Positions 62,401 to 64,000 of a stretch of DNA of 64,000 nucleotides are shown one piece after another. A program made the translations under genes and the position numbers. Source of the stretch: Undaria pinnatifida (Eukaryota > Sar > Phaeophyceae > Laminariales > Alariaceae). The notes beneath the pieces are model-generated. The model made no database searches, had not been told where the DNA came from, and saw only the letters and a list, made by a program, of their open reading frames with translations. The stretch is taken from NCBI GenBank assembly GCA_012845835.1, contig JABAKD010000002.1, forward strand, positions 6,554,103-6,618,102. The letters are read 5' to 3'. The first letter of the stretch is position 1. Each line of letters starts with the position of its first letter.

Positions 62401-63704
62401 TATTTGTGGTGCAGGTCACCTCCACATAACGGAAGGAACGCTTACATCATCCTCGCCGCGGTAGTGCTCATTGTGTCGGTGAATGCTTAGCAGCCGTGGG
62501 GGTCTTGAAGAAGCGTGGTGGTATGCCTCTCGCCGGAGCTTGCTCCAGCTAAGAGCTTGCCTATCGAAATAGTGTGACATCCCCATGCGAAGAGGTCGCG
62601 GTCTACATGTGCACCACTAATCTCGTGTAGGGGACATATCAAGACTCGATACTACACGTTACAACTAAACCGTGACAACCGATTGTCTGGACCGATGGAA
62701 GAGTCAATCATGAATATGGCCCTTCAGGAGTGCCAACGATCGGTGGTGTTGACCCAACTGAGTACTGCTGGCATCTCGAAGCGCCTATACCTCTGTGCGT
62801 ATCCAGATGTACTCGGTACCAGCAAACTGTTGTTATCGTTGCCGCCTCTCTCTTCGAACTCGACCCCACCCTACTTCGACTTCGCGCCAGGCAACTATGT
62901 CCACGACAATGGCGACGCCGGACTGGCAATGATGGAGTCATTCAATGCCGACGTGTCCAACAACGTCTTCGAGAACAACAAATATGGCGTAAGAATCTCC
63001 GTAGGGTGCGGCCACAACGTCTTCTCCAAGAACGCCATCAGCGGCTCTGCCAAGTGAGATCATATTCTAGAGTCCGAATCAGAGGCAGCGAGTATAAGCC
63101 TTAGTACTCTCTTTCATGCGTAACGCATGCGTCTGTCTCGTGCCCACGCAGCTACGACTGCGCTTAATCCGTCTATTGTCTACGTGCGATGCACGTCAAA
63201 CCACTGGGTTACCTTGAACCAGAACTGAACTAAAGGCGGTGTTGCTCGCCATGTGCGTTGAAGATGTGTCCGTGCACCCGTGACTGTATTCCATCCCATC
63301 ACACGCTTGTTGCGATATACACGCAAATGCCAATCATAAAAGACAAAATTGACCAACTATACCTTCTGCGTCACACAACCGCTTGTCAACATTGCCTGCA
63401 CAGATACAACGCCTACTCGTACCTTGGGTCCGACGCACCCCACGTGGTCGAGTCGGGGCGGTCCCAGGACAACCTTTTCCAAGAAAACACCATCGTCGGA
63501 AGTCTAGAGACTCTCAAGATCATGGATGCCGACGGTACCCAGTTTGTCGGCAACTCGTTTGAGGATGCCGTGACTATCCGTTTCGATGATGCGGCGAGAA
63601 CCGTGATGTCAGGTAACACTGGCCTTAACAACACCAAACTGAAGGTCAACAACGGCGCTACGTTCGACGAGAAATCTGATTACGGTTTCGAGCCCATCTG
63701 CTAA
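59445..63704 (+). CDS. MC5E: Mannuronan C5-epimerase, unit 3 copy (7 exons, intact)
   Basis: Third complete copy. Exons: 59445-59789, 60344-60457, 61006-61221, 61694-61975, 62244-62322, 62891-63053, 63404-63704. Lengths and splice phases match the other two copies and give 499 residues ending in FEPIC. The DPHD motif at residues 284-287 and the surrounding YGFDPHDDSD are intact. Differences from unit 1 are about five residues, including IPVS to IQVS in exon 1. Exon 3 and exons 5-6 encode identical protein in all three copies. As in the others, intron 1 holds the roughly 285-bp dispersed repeat, and a dead LINE 3' end lies antisense upstream. The gene ends 296 bp before the window edge, so its downstream neighbourhood is not visible. 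Confidence 0.93.
59820..60107. repeat. Dispersed repeat R285, in intron 1 of unit 3 epimerase
   Basis: Counterpart of 13823-14110 in unit 3. Confidence 0.75.
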
Positions 63705-64000
63705 ACCAAGTTGATACGCAGCGTGTGTGCCAAGAGCAGTGCCTCACACTGTCTCCTCTCACGTATCAACCGCCTAGTCTCACCCCCCATAGTGGTGTTG
63801 TTGTATGTTTTTCCCTGGCATCTCCGCCGCACGCTCATGGTGCCGTGTAAATAACGACCCACGCACCCTCGGCGCATGACCACCAGTAGTCATGGCTAGC
63901 TGTTGGGCTTTCTCGGGATACAGCCAAGTAGTGAGGCCTTTGGAGATTGGGGAGGAAGTGTTTTTGCTGTTTTCACCCAAAGTATCACCTGCGTGTGTGC

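Larger units (their letters stand above)
49171..64000. repeat. Segmental duplication unit 3 (right-truncated)
   Basis: Collinear with units 1 and 2 from the telomere-like zone to just past the plus-strand epimerase, where the window ends. It lacks both the OTU insertion and the 530-bp triplication, and has its own deletion in the pseudogene. Confidence 0.92.

Overview
The window is eukaryotic nuclear DNA, most probably from a brown alga (Phaeophyceae; I cannot name the species). The evidence is three seven-exon genes with GT-AG introns whose spliced products match the brown-algal mannuronan C5-epimerase family: a secreted right-handed beta-helix enzyme with a DPHD motif that converts D-mannuronate to L-guluronate in cell-wall alginate. 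A nearly intact Ty1/copia retrotransposon and old non-LTR and repeat debris fit such a genome. I see no prokaryotic operons, rRNA, CRISPR array or convincing tRNA.

The window is a tandem segmental duplication. Position 1 aligns with 22054 and again with 49171, giving unit 1 (1-22053, left edge open), unit 2 (22054-49170) and unit 3 (49171-64000, right edge open). Each unit has the same layout. It starts with a minisatellite-derived zone carrying four telomere-like TAACCC repeats. A minus-strand epimerase pseudogene follows (1720-4222; 23770-26546; 50810-52718). Next come about 7-9 kb of intergenic DNA holding a tRNA-like promoter sequence, anonymous conserved frames, a dispersed repeat and a CAN microsatellite. 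A dead LINE 3' end lies antisense just upstream of the plus-strand gene. Then comes an intact plus-strand epimerase gene (13448-17705; 34272-38539; 59445-63704). The unit ends in intergenic DNA and a 43-bp-period minisatellite at the junction.

The three intact genes encode 499-residue proteins that differ at only 5-6 positions pairwise by my count. The three divergent partners are dead: all lack the homologues of exons 3 and 4 (exon 4 carries the DPHD site) and all share a TGA in exon 7 and a frameshift in exon 1. They died before the block was amplified, and each unit then gained private damage.

Unit-specific events: unit 1 has a 2.6 kb insertion with two OTU-protease remnants (4584-7194) and lacks about 98 bp upstream of its epimerase. 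Unit 2 has a 268-bp duplication, a 530-bp triplication and a 6.4 kb copia element (39668-46078) with 532-bp LTRs, a TSD and one in-frame amber codon in its gag-pol frame. Unit 3 has lost pseudogene exon 6. Functionally the window looks like a dosage-amplified cell-wall enzyme locus; all other recognisable coding material is mobile-element or pseudogene sequence.
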